Program-made: the position numbers and the translations under genes
Assembly (NCBI RefSeq): GCF_900108085.1
Contig: NZ_FNVR01000031.1
Span: 16,338-52,040 of the forward strand
From: Algoriphagus boritolerans DSM 17298 = JCM 18970
Lineage (GTDB): Bacteria > Bacteroidota > Bacteroidia > Cytophagales > Cyclobacteriaceae
DNA length: 35,703 nucleotides
Reading direction: 5' to 3'
Shown here: piece after piece, positions 8,196 through 17,061 of the stretch
Position numbering within the stretch: the first letter of the stretch is position 1
Layout of the letters: each line of letters begins with the position of its first letter
Notes under the pieces: model-generated
The model's input: the letters and a program-made list of their open reading frames with translations, nothing else
What the model was told of the DNA's origin: nothing
The model's database searches: none

Positions 8196-9337
8196 AATTT
8201 GGTACCAAAGCCATTCATGCCGGCGTAAGCCCTGATCCATCTACCGGCGCCATCATGACTCCGATTTATCAGACGTCTACTTATGTCCAAAAATCACCCG
8301 GCGATCATCAGGGCTATGAATACAGCAGAACTCACAATCCTACCCGAACCGCCCTTCAAAACAGCCTCGCTGCTTTGGAAAACGGAAAACACGGCATCTG
8401 TTTTTCTTCAGGACTTGGAGCAATCGATTCTGTGATTAAGCTTTTCAATCCCGGAGATGAAATCATCTCTACCAATGACCTCTATGGCGGAACTTACAGG
8501 CTTTTCACCAAAGTATTTGAGCGCTATGGGATCAAGTTTCACTTTGTGCCGATGGCTGACCCTGAGTCACTTTCATCCTATGTGAATCAAAATACCAAGA
8601 TGGTGTGGGTGGAGACACCTACTAACCCGATGATGAATATCATTGACTTGGAGGCGGTGGCGGCGTTCAGCAAAATGCACAATTTATTACTGGCGGTGGA
8701 TAATACGTTTGCTTCTCCATACCTTCAGAATCCTCTGGATTTCGGAGCGGATATCGTGATGCATTCGGTTACCAAATACCTTGGCGGTCATTCTGATGTG
8801 GTGATGGGCGCTTTGGTAGTCAATGATGATGAGCTCGCCTCCAGATTGGTTTTTTTACAGAATGCCTGCGGTGCCACTCCCGGCCCGCAAGATTGCTTTT
8901 TGGTACTTCGGGGGATCAAGACCCTGCACCTGAGAATGGAGCGCCACTGCCAAAATGGGAAAACCATCGCTAGTTATCTCAAAAATCATCCTAAAGTAGA
9001 AAAAGTATATTGGCCAGGATTTGAAGATCATCCCAATCATCTTGTAGCCAAAAAGCAAATGCGTGACTTTGGAGGAATGATATCATTTACCCTGAAGGGG
9101 AATCGGCTCGAAGACGCCAAAAAGGTCATGGAGAATTTCGAGCTTTTTGCATTGGCTGAGTCACTCGGAGGGGTGGAATCGCTTTGCGGTCATCCGGCAT
9201 CCATGACCCATGCCAGTATTCCTAGGGAAGAACGTGAAAAAGTAGGTCTGGTGGATTCACTGATCAGACTGAGTGTCGGTGTGGAGGATGCTGAAGATCT
9301 CAAAAATGACTTGTTGCAAGTTTTGGCTAAAATCTAA
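8192..9337 (+). CDS. metB: Cystathionine gamma-synthase / gamma-lyase family PLP enzyme
   Basis: A 381-residue fold-type I PLP enzyme of the Cys/Met metabolism family (PF01053), cytoplasmic. Such enzymes make cystathionine from O-acylhomoserine and cysteine, or cleave it. Visible family features are the N-terminal YSRTHNPTR phosphate-binding loop, SSGLGAIDSV, DNTFASPYLQNPL (PLP-binding Asp), the Schiff-base lysine K195 in HSVTKYLGGHSD, and the C-terminal SLGGVESLCGHPASMTH and IRLSVGVED substrate-binding blocks. The length is typical. The start ATG 8192 directly abuts the tandem repeat pair and overlaps the second mini-ORF stop. The 3' end overlaps the convergent gene at 9334 by 4 nt. Synthase, gamma-lyase and sulfhydrylase roles cannot be told apart from sequence alone; the symbol is the most common name for the family. 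Confidence 0.85.
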   Translation: MKFGTKAIHAGVSPDPSTGAIMTPIYQTSTYVQKSPGDHQGYEYSRTHNPTRTALQNSLAALENGKHGICFSSGLGAIDSVIKLFNPGDEIISTNDLYGGTYRLFTKVFERYGIKFHFVPMADPESLSSYVNQNTKMVWVETPTNPMMNIIDLEAVAAFSKMHNLLLAVDNTFASPYLQNPLDFGADIVMHSVTKYLGGHSDVVMGALVVNDDELASRLVFLQNACGATPGPQDCFLVLRGIKTLHLRMERHCQNGKTIASYLKNHPKVEKVYWPGFEDHPNHLVAKKQMRDFGGMISFTLKGNRLEDAKKVMENFELFALAESLGGVESLCGHPASMTHASIPREEREKVGLVDSLIRLSVGVEDAEDLKNDLLQVLAKI

Positions 9338-10167
9338 ACCAGGATTTTGTTTAAAAAGGAAAAGGCCTGTTTTTCGATTTCGGAAGACAGGCTTTTCTTT
9401 TCTTCCTTCAGTTCTTTGATCCATTCCATGTACTTTTTGGAAATGGAGGTTTTCTCTGCCAAAAATCCCGAAAGGGTCTGAAAAGCCAGATGGTTGGAAT
9501 ACCAAGGTTTGAGGTTTTCTTTGAGTTGGGCAATTTCATCATGGATCGAGTTGACAAATATCGGGTTGAATCCAAGCTGAATGAGGAGGTTTTCCAACAT
9601 GATTATCTTTCGTAGGCTCTCAAACAAATCGCGGAATCCCTGACTGTGAATGGGGGATTTGAGCTCCTTGTGGATAGATTCCAGTTCCTCCTGCACCAAC
9701 TGATTAATCGCAGTATTGATCGTCAAGGGTTTGATACCACGGCTGGCGAGGAGTGCTTTTTCCCTGAAATCATCCCAGATTTTCAGTGAGCTGCCGACCG
9801 CGAGCTCGAATGCTTCCTTTTGGATTTTTCTTTTTTGGACCAACAGATACGCGCGATAGCTGTCGTAGAGCAATCCGCTGTCTTCTTCTCTGGATTTGAG
9901 ATTGCCCTCGACCAACTTCAGGTGATGGGTTTTCCTAAGTGCTTTTTTCAGCGATTTAAAAGGAGAAAAAAGGTCGTTTCCCTGGTTTTGACTCTCGAAG
10001 TCGATCTTTTCCATCAGATCAGCAAAAAGCTCCAAAAACTCCAGTTTCAACTGTAATTCAATGGCTTTCTTGGATTTCACCTGCTTGCCAAGCGCAAGGA
10101 ACAGCAACTTCGCTTCTTGATGTTGCTGATCAAAAATATGGAATACCGGAGAAGTCTTGAAAGGCAT
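9334..10167 (-). CDS. Hypothetical alpha-helical protein, possibly CHAD-like
   Basis: A 277-residue soluble protein that I do not recognise with confidence. The start chosen is ATG 10167 (MPFKTSPVF), which sits 2 nt after the stop of the upstream Smr gene; an in-frame ATG at 10206 would force a 37-nt overlap. The protein is almost all helix, rich in Lys, Glu and Leu, with segments such as FKSLKKALRKTHHLKLVEGNL and FRDLFESLRKIIMLENLL. These resemble the paired four-helix halves of CHAD domains (polyphosphate-binding helical bundles), but the usual conserved His pattern is weak. No signal peptide or membrane segment is visible. It is the last gene of the tamB-photolyase-Smr run. Treat CHAD as a suggestion only. 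Confidence 0.7.
   Translation of the reverse strand: MPFKTSPVFHIFDQQHQEAKLLFLALGKQVKSKKAIELQLKLEFLELFADLMEKIDFESQNQGNDLFSPFKSLKKALRKTHHLKLVEGNLKSREEDSGLLYDSYRAYLLVQKRKIQKEAFELAVGSSLKIWDDFREKALLASRGIKPLTINTAINQLVQEELESIHKELKSPIHSQGFRDLFESLRKIIMLENLLIQLGFNPIFVNSIHDEIAQLKENLKPWYSNHLAFQTLSGFLAEKTSISKKYMEWIKELKEEKKSLSSEIEKQAFSFLNKILV
9365..9402 (+). terminator. Candidate terminator of metB inside the convergent gene
   Basis: GCCTGT (9365-9370) pairs with ACAGGC (9387-9392) and is followed by TTTTCTTTT on the plus strand. It lies about 30 nt after the metB stop and inside the 3' end of the convergent hypothetical gene. The stem is short, so the call is tentative. Confidence 0.45.
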
Positions 10168-10169
10168 GT

Positions 10170-11120
10170 TTAGGAAATTCGTACCAAGGTAGCACCAAAG
10201 CCCCATTGATCTTTCTGAGTGTCCTGAAAGTACTTAATATTTCCTAATTGGCTGAGTCGCTTGTGGATTTCTTTTCTCAGAACACCATTTCCCACCCCAT
10301 GAATAAAGGTGATCTCGTCCATCCCGGAAGTGAGTGCCTGATTGAGGTTTTTTTCGAAGATTTCCAGCTGGATTCGCATCTTTTCCGAATTGCTTAACCC
10401 GTCCGGATCAGGGTGAAGTTGCTCGATGTGGAGATCTATGGATCGGGGGGGCTTTTCTGCTTTGATCGGCTCCGGTCGGTTTGAGATTTGGTTGAGTTCG
10501 GCATTCAGACTGCGAATGTCCAGCTCCTTAGTGGTCTGCTCCATGGCAAACAAATAGGCGTTTTTCCCCAAGATTGGTGCTGTACTCAGATGCTTGAAAA
10601 ACTGCGTTGCCTTCATTTTCATCTGTCGTTCAAAAGCCGGAATTGCTTTTTCAAGTTTGTTCTGAATCGGAATGAATCGGATCAAAAAAGCTGGCCATTC
10701 GTCCATTTCTTTCAATAGCCGATCATCGATTTTCTTACTTTCTCCGGGGTTTAAAGTGCCTGCAAAGAGTGTTCGATGATTCGCCCCGAAGACCTCCGAA
10801 GTATGGACCAGGTAGGGCTGATGGCTGTCATTGATCAGGTAGAGACTCAGACTTTGATCATTGATGGGAAGAAAGGCCAGGTAAAGGCCCTGATCTTTAG
10901 GAGCTGATATTGGCATGGGGGCCTCAGGTTCTTTTTCGACACCCACGTTTGCTCCAAAGTAGTTTGCCTCCACCTCCGAAATGATTACCACCTCAGATTT
11001 CATTGCAGGGATCAAAAAACCATCCTCTATCTCCACTTCTATTCTGCCGGATGAGGAGATCTTTCGAACGATTCCTTGTTCTGTTCCATGCAGTAATCTT
11101 ACTTTGTCGCCGATGTTCAT
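10170..11120 (-). CDS. DUF2027 domain protein with C-terminal Smr domain
   Basis: A 316-residue cytoplasmic protein. The N-terminus (about 1-55) is a KOW/Tudor-like barrel, MNIGDKVRLLHGTEQGIV. The middle, to about 200, is the DUF2027 region peculiar to Bacteroidetes. After a basic linker the C-terminus (about 228-316) is an Smr domain, with IDLHIEQLH and the FIHGVGNGVLRKEIHKRL motif. Smr domains are nucleases acting on branched DNA or on mRNA at stalled ribosomes; which applies here is not determined. The start overlaps the photolyase stop by 4 nt (ATGA), and the stop lies 2 nt before the next gene, so it is in one operon with both. Confidence 0.9.
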   Translation of the reverse strand: MNIGDKVRLLHGTEQGIVRKISSSGRIEVEIEDGFLIPAMKSEVVIISEVEANYFGANVGVEKEPEAPMPISAPKDQGLYLAFLPINDQSLSLYLINDSHQPYLVHTSEVFGANHRTLFAGTLNPGESKKIDDRLLKEMDEWPAFLIRFIPIQNKLEKAIPAFERQMKMKATQFFKHLSTAPILGKNAYLFAMEQTTKELDIRSLNAELNQISNRPEPIKAEKPPRSIDLHIEQLHPDPDGLSNSEKMRIQLEIFEKNLNQALTSGMDEITFIHGVGNGVLRKEIHKRLSQLGNIKYFQDTQKDQWGFGATLVRIS

Positions 11121-12415
11121 TGATTGAGTGCTTGCTTGTAGGTTTCGATTGCCCTTACTCTGGCAAACTTATGATCTACAATAGGTTTTGGATACTTGGA
11201 AGTTCCCAGTTCGGGAATCCATTTTTTGATATATTTTAGCTCTTTATCGAATTTTTCCGTTTGAGAATCGGGATTGAAAACCCGGAAATAGGGTTGGGCA
11301 TCAGTGCCTGTGCCTGCCGCCCATTGCCATCCTCCATTGTTTGAGGCCAGTTCAAAGTCCAGTAGTTTTTTTGCAAAATACGCCTCCCCCCATTTCCAGT
11401 CGATCAGGAGGTGTTTGGTAAGGAATGAAGCGACTACCATTCTTACCCTATTGTGCATGTAGCCTGTGGCGTTGAGTTCCCGCATGCCCGCGTCTACTAT
11501 GGGGTAGCCGGTATTGCCCTCACACCAGGCCTGAAAATCTTCCGTGTTGTTTCGCCATGGAATCTGATCATAGGCAGGCTTGAAGGCTCGCTCTACCACT
11601 TGCGGATTATAGGCCAATATCATCATGTAAAATTCCCGCCAGATCAATTCGTTTAGATAGGTTTCGTTGAGGCTGGCAGCAATTTGGACTAATTTTCTAA
11701 TAGAAATCGTTCCAAATCGGAGATGGATCCCCAAGCGGGAAGTTCCGTTTTGGGCTGGATAGTTTCGTGTTTTGTCGTAGTGTCGGATGATGTCTTGGTC
11801 GGCTACTTTTGGCGGAATCTGGATGTTAGTTTCCTCAAATCCCATTTCCTTCAACGAAATAGCTTTCAGAGAATCAACAAAATGAAGGTTTTTCCAATTG
11901 GGAGCTTCCAGAGTTTGCACTTTGGTGTGATGGTATTTGTCCAACCAATTACGGGAAAAAGGAGTGAATACTTTGTAAAAATCTCCTGATCCGTTTAGAA
12001 TTTCTCCCGGTTCAAAGATTAGCTGGTCTTTGAAGCTAAAAAGTGAAATTCCCTTTTCTTTTAATATTGTTTCAATTTTTGCATCCCGCTCTTTTGCATA
12101 GGGTTCATAATCCCTGTTGGTGTAGACCGCCTGGATGTCATACTCGTTCAATAGCGCTACGTAGATCTCCTCGGGCTTACCGTATTTGATGAGCAGCGTG
12201 CTACCTTTTTTCTCCAGTTGAGATTTGATTTCGATGAGTTGGGAATGGATAAATTCTACCCGCGCGTCTGCTTTATCCTCAAGTTTGTCCAGAATAGTTC
12301 TATCAAAAATAAAGAGGGGGAGAACATTTTTTTCCTGCTGCAGGGCATAAAAAAGTCCAGTGTTATCTTCTAGCCGAAGGTCTCTGCGAAACCAGAAAAG
12401 GGTGATTTTTTCCAT
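11117..12415 (-). CDS. phrB: Deoxyribodipyrimidine photolyase (cryptochrome/photolyase family)
   Basis: A 432-residue FAD enzyme that uses light to split pyrimidine dimers in DNA. The start ATG at 12415 gives MEKITLFWFRRDLRLEDNTG, the invariant N-terminus of the antenna-binding alpha/beta domain. A further in-frame ATG at 12550 would run into the tamB gene and is rejected. The C-terminal FAD domain (about 200-432) has GTSRLGIHLRFGTISIR, the ELIWREFYMMIL block, GYPIVDAGMRELNATGYMHNRVRM and the WQWAAGTGTDAQPYFRVFNP motif. These are all hallmarks of class I CPD photolyase. It lies 41 nt after tamB and overlaps the DUF2027 gene by 4 nt. A specialised cryptochrome cannot be excluded, but the motifs favour repair. 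Confidence 0.93.
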   Translation of the reverse strand: MEKITLFWFRRDLRLEDNTGLFYALQQEKNVLPLFIFDRTILDKLEDKADARVEFIHSQLIEIKSQLEKKGSTLLIKYGKPEEIYVALLNEYDIQAVYTNRDYEPYAKERDAKIETILKEKGISLFSFKDQLIFEPGEILNGSGDFYKVFTPFSRNWLDKYHHTKVQTLEAPNWKNLHFVDSLKAISLKEMGFEETNIQIPPKVADQDIIRHYDKTRNYPAQNGTSRLGIHLRFGTISIRKLVQIAASLNETYLNELIWREFYMMILAYNPQVVERAFKPAYDQIPWRNNTEDFQAWCEGNTGYPIVDAGMRELNATGYMHNRVRMVVASFLTKHLLIDWKWGEAYFAKKLLDFELASNNGGWQWAAGTGTDAQPYFRVFNPDSQTEKFDKELKYIKKWIPELGTSKYPKPIVDHKFARVRAIETYKQALNQ

Positions 12416-12456
12416 AAAGTCTTTTTGAAAGAAAGTATTGAGTCCTGAAAAATGTT

Positions 12457-15400
12457 TCAAAAATCTTCTTTGGAAGGGATTCGATCCTTTAATGGTGGTA
12501 GAGGAGGTTCTTTTCTCGGAGGGAGATTTTCCAAGTCCAGGGGTTTCCATTCCGGATTTCCCTGATATTCATCTCTGAGAAAATCATCCGTGTCAGAGAT
12601 GGTCAGTTTGTCCGAGTTTTTGCCGGTGATTTTTTTGAAAAGTTCAGAAAATGAATTGAAGGAAACGTTTTGCGTAAGTGAGGCGCCGTAGGTTAGTACG
12701 TTTTGGGTAAGGGAAAGAGAGGTGAAGGTGTTGTAATTGTTTCGGTTGAAAACCCGAAGACGATAGACTCCATCCTCTGTGATCATGTATTCCGCTTGCC
12801 AGTCACCGATCACTGATGCGGCACTGGCATTGCCCTGGTTGTCAGTAAAACCTCCGTCTCTGGACACTCTAAGCCTCCCGTCCAGAAAGGTGTAAGCGAC
12901 GCTGAGTTGGAAATTTTCCAATGCATTTTCATCCAGGGAGGCAAGGTCAATGTTGACTTCGAGGTTTTTATCGACTTGACCAATGAAGCTGTTGAGCTGG
13001 GAGGAAAGTAGATTTCCCAAACTCGAAGAAATGGTGGAAACACCCGAAAACTGCCCTTCAGGGGAGAAATTGCGTGTCATGATCACGGCGAAAACCTGGC
13101 GGTTCATTTCCTGTTCATCAGCAGCCAGCCGACTTTGAAAGGCGGATATAGTCGTCTGCACATCCCCACTAGAGGGGAATTGTCCAAAGTCAAAACCAAA
13201 CTTGATATCTGGAGAAAGCAACTCTCCCTGAAGGTCCATCAGTACTTTTAGCGGATACCTTCTCCGCATTTGGCTGTTTTCGGATACCGAAGAAGAGGAG
13301 AGCAAGGGCTGCAGGGATATGTTTTCCTCGTAGACCGCCTTTAGATTCATTATCCCCTGGTAAGGATCTCCAAACCAGGTAATCCGTCCTCCCGGCTCAA
13401 TCACAAATTTCTTCTTGACAATATTGTAAAGTGAAAAATTGTACTGACCCTGAGTGATTTCATAATTCCCTGTCAAAGCAAAGTTACCCTGTGTATCGAT
13501 GTTCATCGTCAGGATTCCCCGACCTCTTGCTTCCAGGCTTTCTTCCGTTTTGGGGTCGATGATGATCTCAGCAATGGCATCCGGGGTGATGTCCAAAATG
13601 AAATTCATCCGTACATTTTCAATATCCAGGCGATTGATATCTTCAGCCAGTTGCTGTATTCGAACGGTATCCTGAATGTTGATAATCTGAATAAAATCCT
13701 CCTGATATTGGGTATTGCTGCTGGTAAGGGGGATATAAATGCTAGTATTGGGCTGAGTAGTCGCTCTTGCGGTGATATCGAGGTTGGTTGTGCTGCCTCT
13801 GACTGTCAGTGTACCCGTGGCGAAAGCTGTTCCGAAGAAAACGTCATTGTCTCTGGCGGTGGTGTTTAATACCTGGAAGTTGCTCAGGGTAGAGCTGATA
13901 TCCAGAAAGATATTATTGAATCCGGTGTGATTCAATCCACCTGTAAAAGTGGCTCGATTTCCATTCAAATCTCTGAAAATCAAATCTCTAAAGCTGATCT
14001 GTTTCGGTTGGAAAAGAATGTTTCCATCTAAGGTATAGCTGGTGTTCAGAAAATTTATCCTGACTTTCCCTTGGTTTATCCGACCGCTGCCTATTACTTC
14101 AGGGACATCGACAGTACCTCTGATTTGTAAGTTTCCGGTGACGGTGCCATCTAGTCTAGAAATGTAATTGGAAAGAAAGGGTTCGAAAATGACAAGGTTC
14201 GCCTCTGTCATGACTGCATCCAGATCGAGGTTTTGATACTCAAGACCCACGATGCCCTTGATATCGATTTTCTTTTGGCCATTGATTTCGTTTTCCAGAT
14301 CCAGGATCAGCTCATTCTCCTGAAGCTTGGCCGAAGCAGCAATATTTCCGATAGGAAAGCTGTTGATTTCTGTACCCAGGATAAAAAGATCCCCTTCGAT
14401 ACGGGCTTTTTCCAATAGATTTCGTAATTGAAAGTCACCATTAGCGGTTCCCAGGAATTCCTGTGTGGTGAGCGTATTCAGGATATCTATTCCTACATCC
14501 CGAAAGAATAAATCAAGAACATCTTCCGGGTTTTGGCTGATTTTTCCATCCACACCGAGGGACTGTTCCTCATTGGAAATTTGAAGTTTGTTGATTGTGA
14601 TTTCTCCATTGGATACCAGAATCTGATTGTCAGCATCAAAATTCCAATCCCTATCCAATACTTTTAATAAGGAAGGAAGAAAGTGTAATTCAGTACCTGT
14701 GGTAGAAAAGATGGTTTCGGCTGAGATTCTGGCTTTACTTTGAGTTGAATTTTGATCTAGGCTGAACTCCAGGTCAAGGTTATTTTGATCCCAAATTGCT
14801 TCAAGTCCAAGATTTTCAAATCCCAGTGTGCTTCCTACTTTTTGTTCTTTGGAATACACATAAAAAGAAGCTAAAATATCCGCGCTGTTGATGATTTTGG
14901 AGGTGTTGAAGTCAATGTTGGTTCCGAAGGCCGTGTTCCCCTGATAGGTTAGCGTGTCAATACTGCTGAAGAAATTAAATACGGTGTTTTCGGGAGTCTG
15001 GTAAAACGCTCCCTCCAAAATAGTGTTCTTCGAAATGGAAAAATCCGGCTGAAACAGTTGAATCAGTGGGTTGAGGTCTTGCATTCGGACATTTAGGTCA
15101 AGATTGTAGGCTTCCGAAAAATTCTCTTCCAGATTGGCGATGGGCTGTTCTTCATTGAGCAAAATAGAAAGATACTGACGGCTGAGAATATCCAGGTCCC
15201 GTGTCATTTGTTCCAAATTAAACTGACCCGATGCGGCTGCTACGAGGTAATCTGAATTGAGGGAAATTGTCCGGGTACCCCCCGCGAAAAGTGACTGAAA
15301 AAAGAATCCACCCACATCAAGAAAACGGTTTTCGTAGCCCACTTTGATGTCTGAAAACCGGGCGATTCCCTGAATATCATCCAAGGTGATCCCCTTGGTG

Positions 15401-17061
15401 TCAATGTCCAATTTTCCGCTGATAAACGAAGGCGTATTCACCAGATTAATCTGATCCAAAAATGCCGTGTCCAATTGTACCAGCATTCGTATCGAATCTA
15501 CGGATTCATTCAGGTTGACATAGCCTTTTGCCTGGGCTTTTAAGTTAGGATCATCGATTGAGAGATTCCCCCGGAATAAATTCAATCCATAGGTTGCATC
15601 GGTTCTGATGTTTGTAAAATTGTAATTGTTTAAGCCGATTTCAGAAATACTTGCATTTAGATCAATGAGGGCATTTTTAGCTGAATTTCCCTTGATATTC
15701 ACATTTCCGTCCAGACTTACTTTTTGGAGTAATTCTGGATTTTCTGCCAAAATTCCCATATCCAGATTCTGAATGCGCAGTCTGGATACAATGGAAGGAA
15801 TACCCTTGACCAAATCGTAATTTATCCTCCCCTCCAAATTCCCTATGCTCGTCCGAAAGTCTCCATTGGTGACAAATCGGGTTGGGAGCCCGGTGAAATC
15901 TGCATCCAATCGGATCAGGTTAAATTTGTTGATTTCCTTCTCCAATTCTGGTGTCAGATAGGGAGCGAGATCCCGGGCCGATATGACCGAGTTTTTGAGT
16001 GAAAGATTGAGGTAAGTGGTTTGGATGTCAGGTAAGCCATCCAGTTCAAAAGCTCCAAAAATGGCTGTTTTTTCTCCCAGTCGAATTAAAAATTCCTCTG
16101 ACTTAATATCAGACACAGTGCCCGTGACAGCTCCGCTCAGGAAGATTTCATCATCAAACTCCGGTAAGGAAGGAGCGAAAACACGAAGGTCGGCCAGCAG
16201 GATTTTTGTTTCATCCATTCTCACGGTCAGCTTGACCTGATCGATAAAATCCGAAAACCCATCCGGACCAACGAGATCCATTCTGAGGTAATTCTTGATT
16301 TGGCTGCCCTCAGATCTGAGATTTAATTGATCAAGTTCAAGAAACGTTGGAGCATAGGTCAACTTGGTCTTTAGCTCTTGGATTTTCAGCCCGGAAGTCT
16401 GTTCGATTCCGCTTAGATGCTTGAAATTGATGCCAATTTCCCCATTTTTTATTTGGAAATCCACTGCATTGGCGATGATGTCCCGGAATTGAATATTGGT
16501 GTAATCAAAGCCCGAAACCACGGGATTAGCATTGTTGTTGATCAGTGAAAAAGTAGTCTGTCGCAGTTGAATTGATCCGATGGAGAAGTTAACAGGAGCT
16601 TTTGCCGTGGTGTCTTTGGAGCCAAAAAGCATTCCCAATTCTTTGATCCACAGATTGATGTTGAGGGCAGTATCTCCTTTATGGGTTATGAAATTCACTG
16701 CTCCCCTGTCCAGCCTCACCGCATCCACCACAAAGTCTCCGGGAGGAATCAGAGAAAGCAAGGAAAAATCCGCATGGGCCTTTTCTGCCCCGATCATCAG
16801 GCTGTCCTTATGATCCCGGATAGTTAGATTTTCCAACTCCAAAGCATCCCACCAGGATAGTTGAATTCTACCGATGTCGGTTTTAAAGTTGGAATTTTCA
16901 TTCAAATACCCCGTGACCCGATCGATCACCCAGTTTTGAACCCTGGTGACTTGTAGCGAAAGCGCCACAGAAATCAACAAAAGTAGGGCGGAAAAAACTA
17001 CCCAAAGGATTACCCGGAAAGCTTTGTGCAAAAAATCCGTAACTTTCGAGTTCTTTTCCAA
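12457..17061 (-). CDS. tamB: TamB-like translocation/assembly module protein (DUF490)
   Basis: A 1534-residue AsmA/TamB-family protein, anchored in the inner membrane by one N-terminal helix (about residues 14-35). It is predicted to span the periplasm as a long beta-taco that conducts lipids or helps outer-membrane protein assembly. The bulk is repetitive beta-structure with alternating hydrophobic residues. The C-terminal DUF490 domain (about 1100-1480) includes GTLTVRGSTTNLDITARA and GNYEITQGQYNFSLYNIVKKKF, the conserved TamB signature. The final 50 residues are a Pro/Glu/Lys-rich tail. The only available start is TTG at 17061-17059. An in-frame TAG sits a few codons upstream and no ATG lies nearby, so this start shares its first base pair with the tsaD ATG on the other strand. 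The photolyase gene follows 41 nt downstream. Confidence 0.92.
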   Translation of the reverse strand: MEKNSKVTDFLHKAFRVILWVVFSALLLLISVALSLQVTRVQNWVIDRVTGYLNENSNFKTDIGRIQLSWWDALELENLTIRDHKDSLMIGAEKAHADFSLLSLIPPGDFVVDAVRLDRGAVNFITHKGDTALNINLWIKELGMLFGSKDTTAKAPVNFSIGSIQLRQTTFSLINNNANPVVSGFDYTNIQFRDIIANAVDFQIKNGEIGINFKHLSGIEQTSGLKIQELKTKLTYAPTFLELDQLNLRSEGSQIKNYLRMDLVGPDGFSDFIDQVKLTVRMDETKILLADLRVFAPSLPEFDDEIFLSGAVTGTVSDIKSEEFLIRLGEKTAIFGAFELDGLPDIQTTYLNLSLKNSVISARDLAPYLTPELEKEINKFNLIRLDADFTGLPTRFVTNGDFRTSIGNLEGRINYDLVKGIPSIVSRLRIQNLDMGILAENPELLQKVSLDGNVNIKGNSAKNALIDLNASISEIGLNNYNFTNIRTDATYGLNLFRGNLSIDDPNLKAQAKGYVNLNESVDSIRMLVQLDTAFLDQINLVNTPSFISGKLDIDTKGITLDDIQGIARFSDIKVGYENRFLDVGGFFFQSLFAGGTRTISLNSDYLVAAASGQFNLEQMTRDLDILSRQYLSILLNEEQPIANLEENFSEAYNLDLNVRMQDLNPLIQLFQPDFSISKNTILEGAFYQTPENTVFNFFSSIDTLTYQGNTAFGTNIDFNTSKIINSADILASFYVYSKEQKVGSTLGFENLGLEAIWDQNNLDLEFSLDQNSTQSKARISAETIFSTTGTELHFLPSLLKVLDRDWNFDADNQILVSNGEITINKLQISNEEQSLGVDGKISQNPEDVLDLFFRDVGIDILNTLTTQEFLGTANGDFQLRNLLEKARIEGDLFILGTEINSFPIGNIAASAKLQENELILDLENEINGQKKIDIKGIVGLEYQNLDLDAVMTEANLVIFEPFLSNYISRLDGTVTGNLQIRGTVDVPEVIGSGRINQGKVRINFLNTSYTLDGNILFQPKQISFRDLIFRDLNGNRATFTGGLNHTGFNNIFLDISSTLSNFQVLNTTARDNDVFFGTAFATGTLTVRGSTTNLDITARATTQPNTSIYIPLTSSNTQYQEDFIQIINIQDTVRIQQLAEDINRLDIENVRMNFILDITPDAIAEIIIDPKTEESLEARGRGILTMNIDTQGNFALTGNYEITQGQYNFSLYNIVKKKFVIEPGGRITWFGDPYQGIMNLKAVYEENISLQPLLSSSSVSENSQMRRRYPLKVLMDLQGELLSPDIKFGFDFGQFPSSGDVQTTISAFQSRLAADEQEMNRQVFAVIMTRNFSPEGQFSGVSTISSSLGNLLSSQLNSFIGQVDKNLEVNIDLASLDENALENFQLSVAYTFLDGRLRVSRDGGFTDNQGNASAASVIGDWQAEYMITEDGVYRLRVFNRNNYNTFTSLSLTQNVLTYGASLTQNVSFNSFSELFKKITGKNSDKLTISDTDDFLRDEYQGNPEWKPLDLENLPPRKEPPLPPLKDRIPSKEDF

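Noticed and set aside
12416..12550. N-terminal extension of the photolyase
   Set aside because: The extra 45 residues overlap the tamB 3' end and precede the invariant photolyase N-terminus, so ATG 12415 is the better start.
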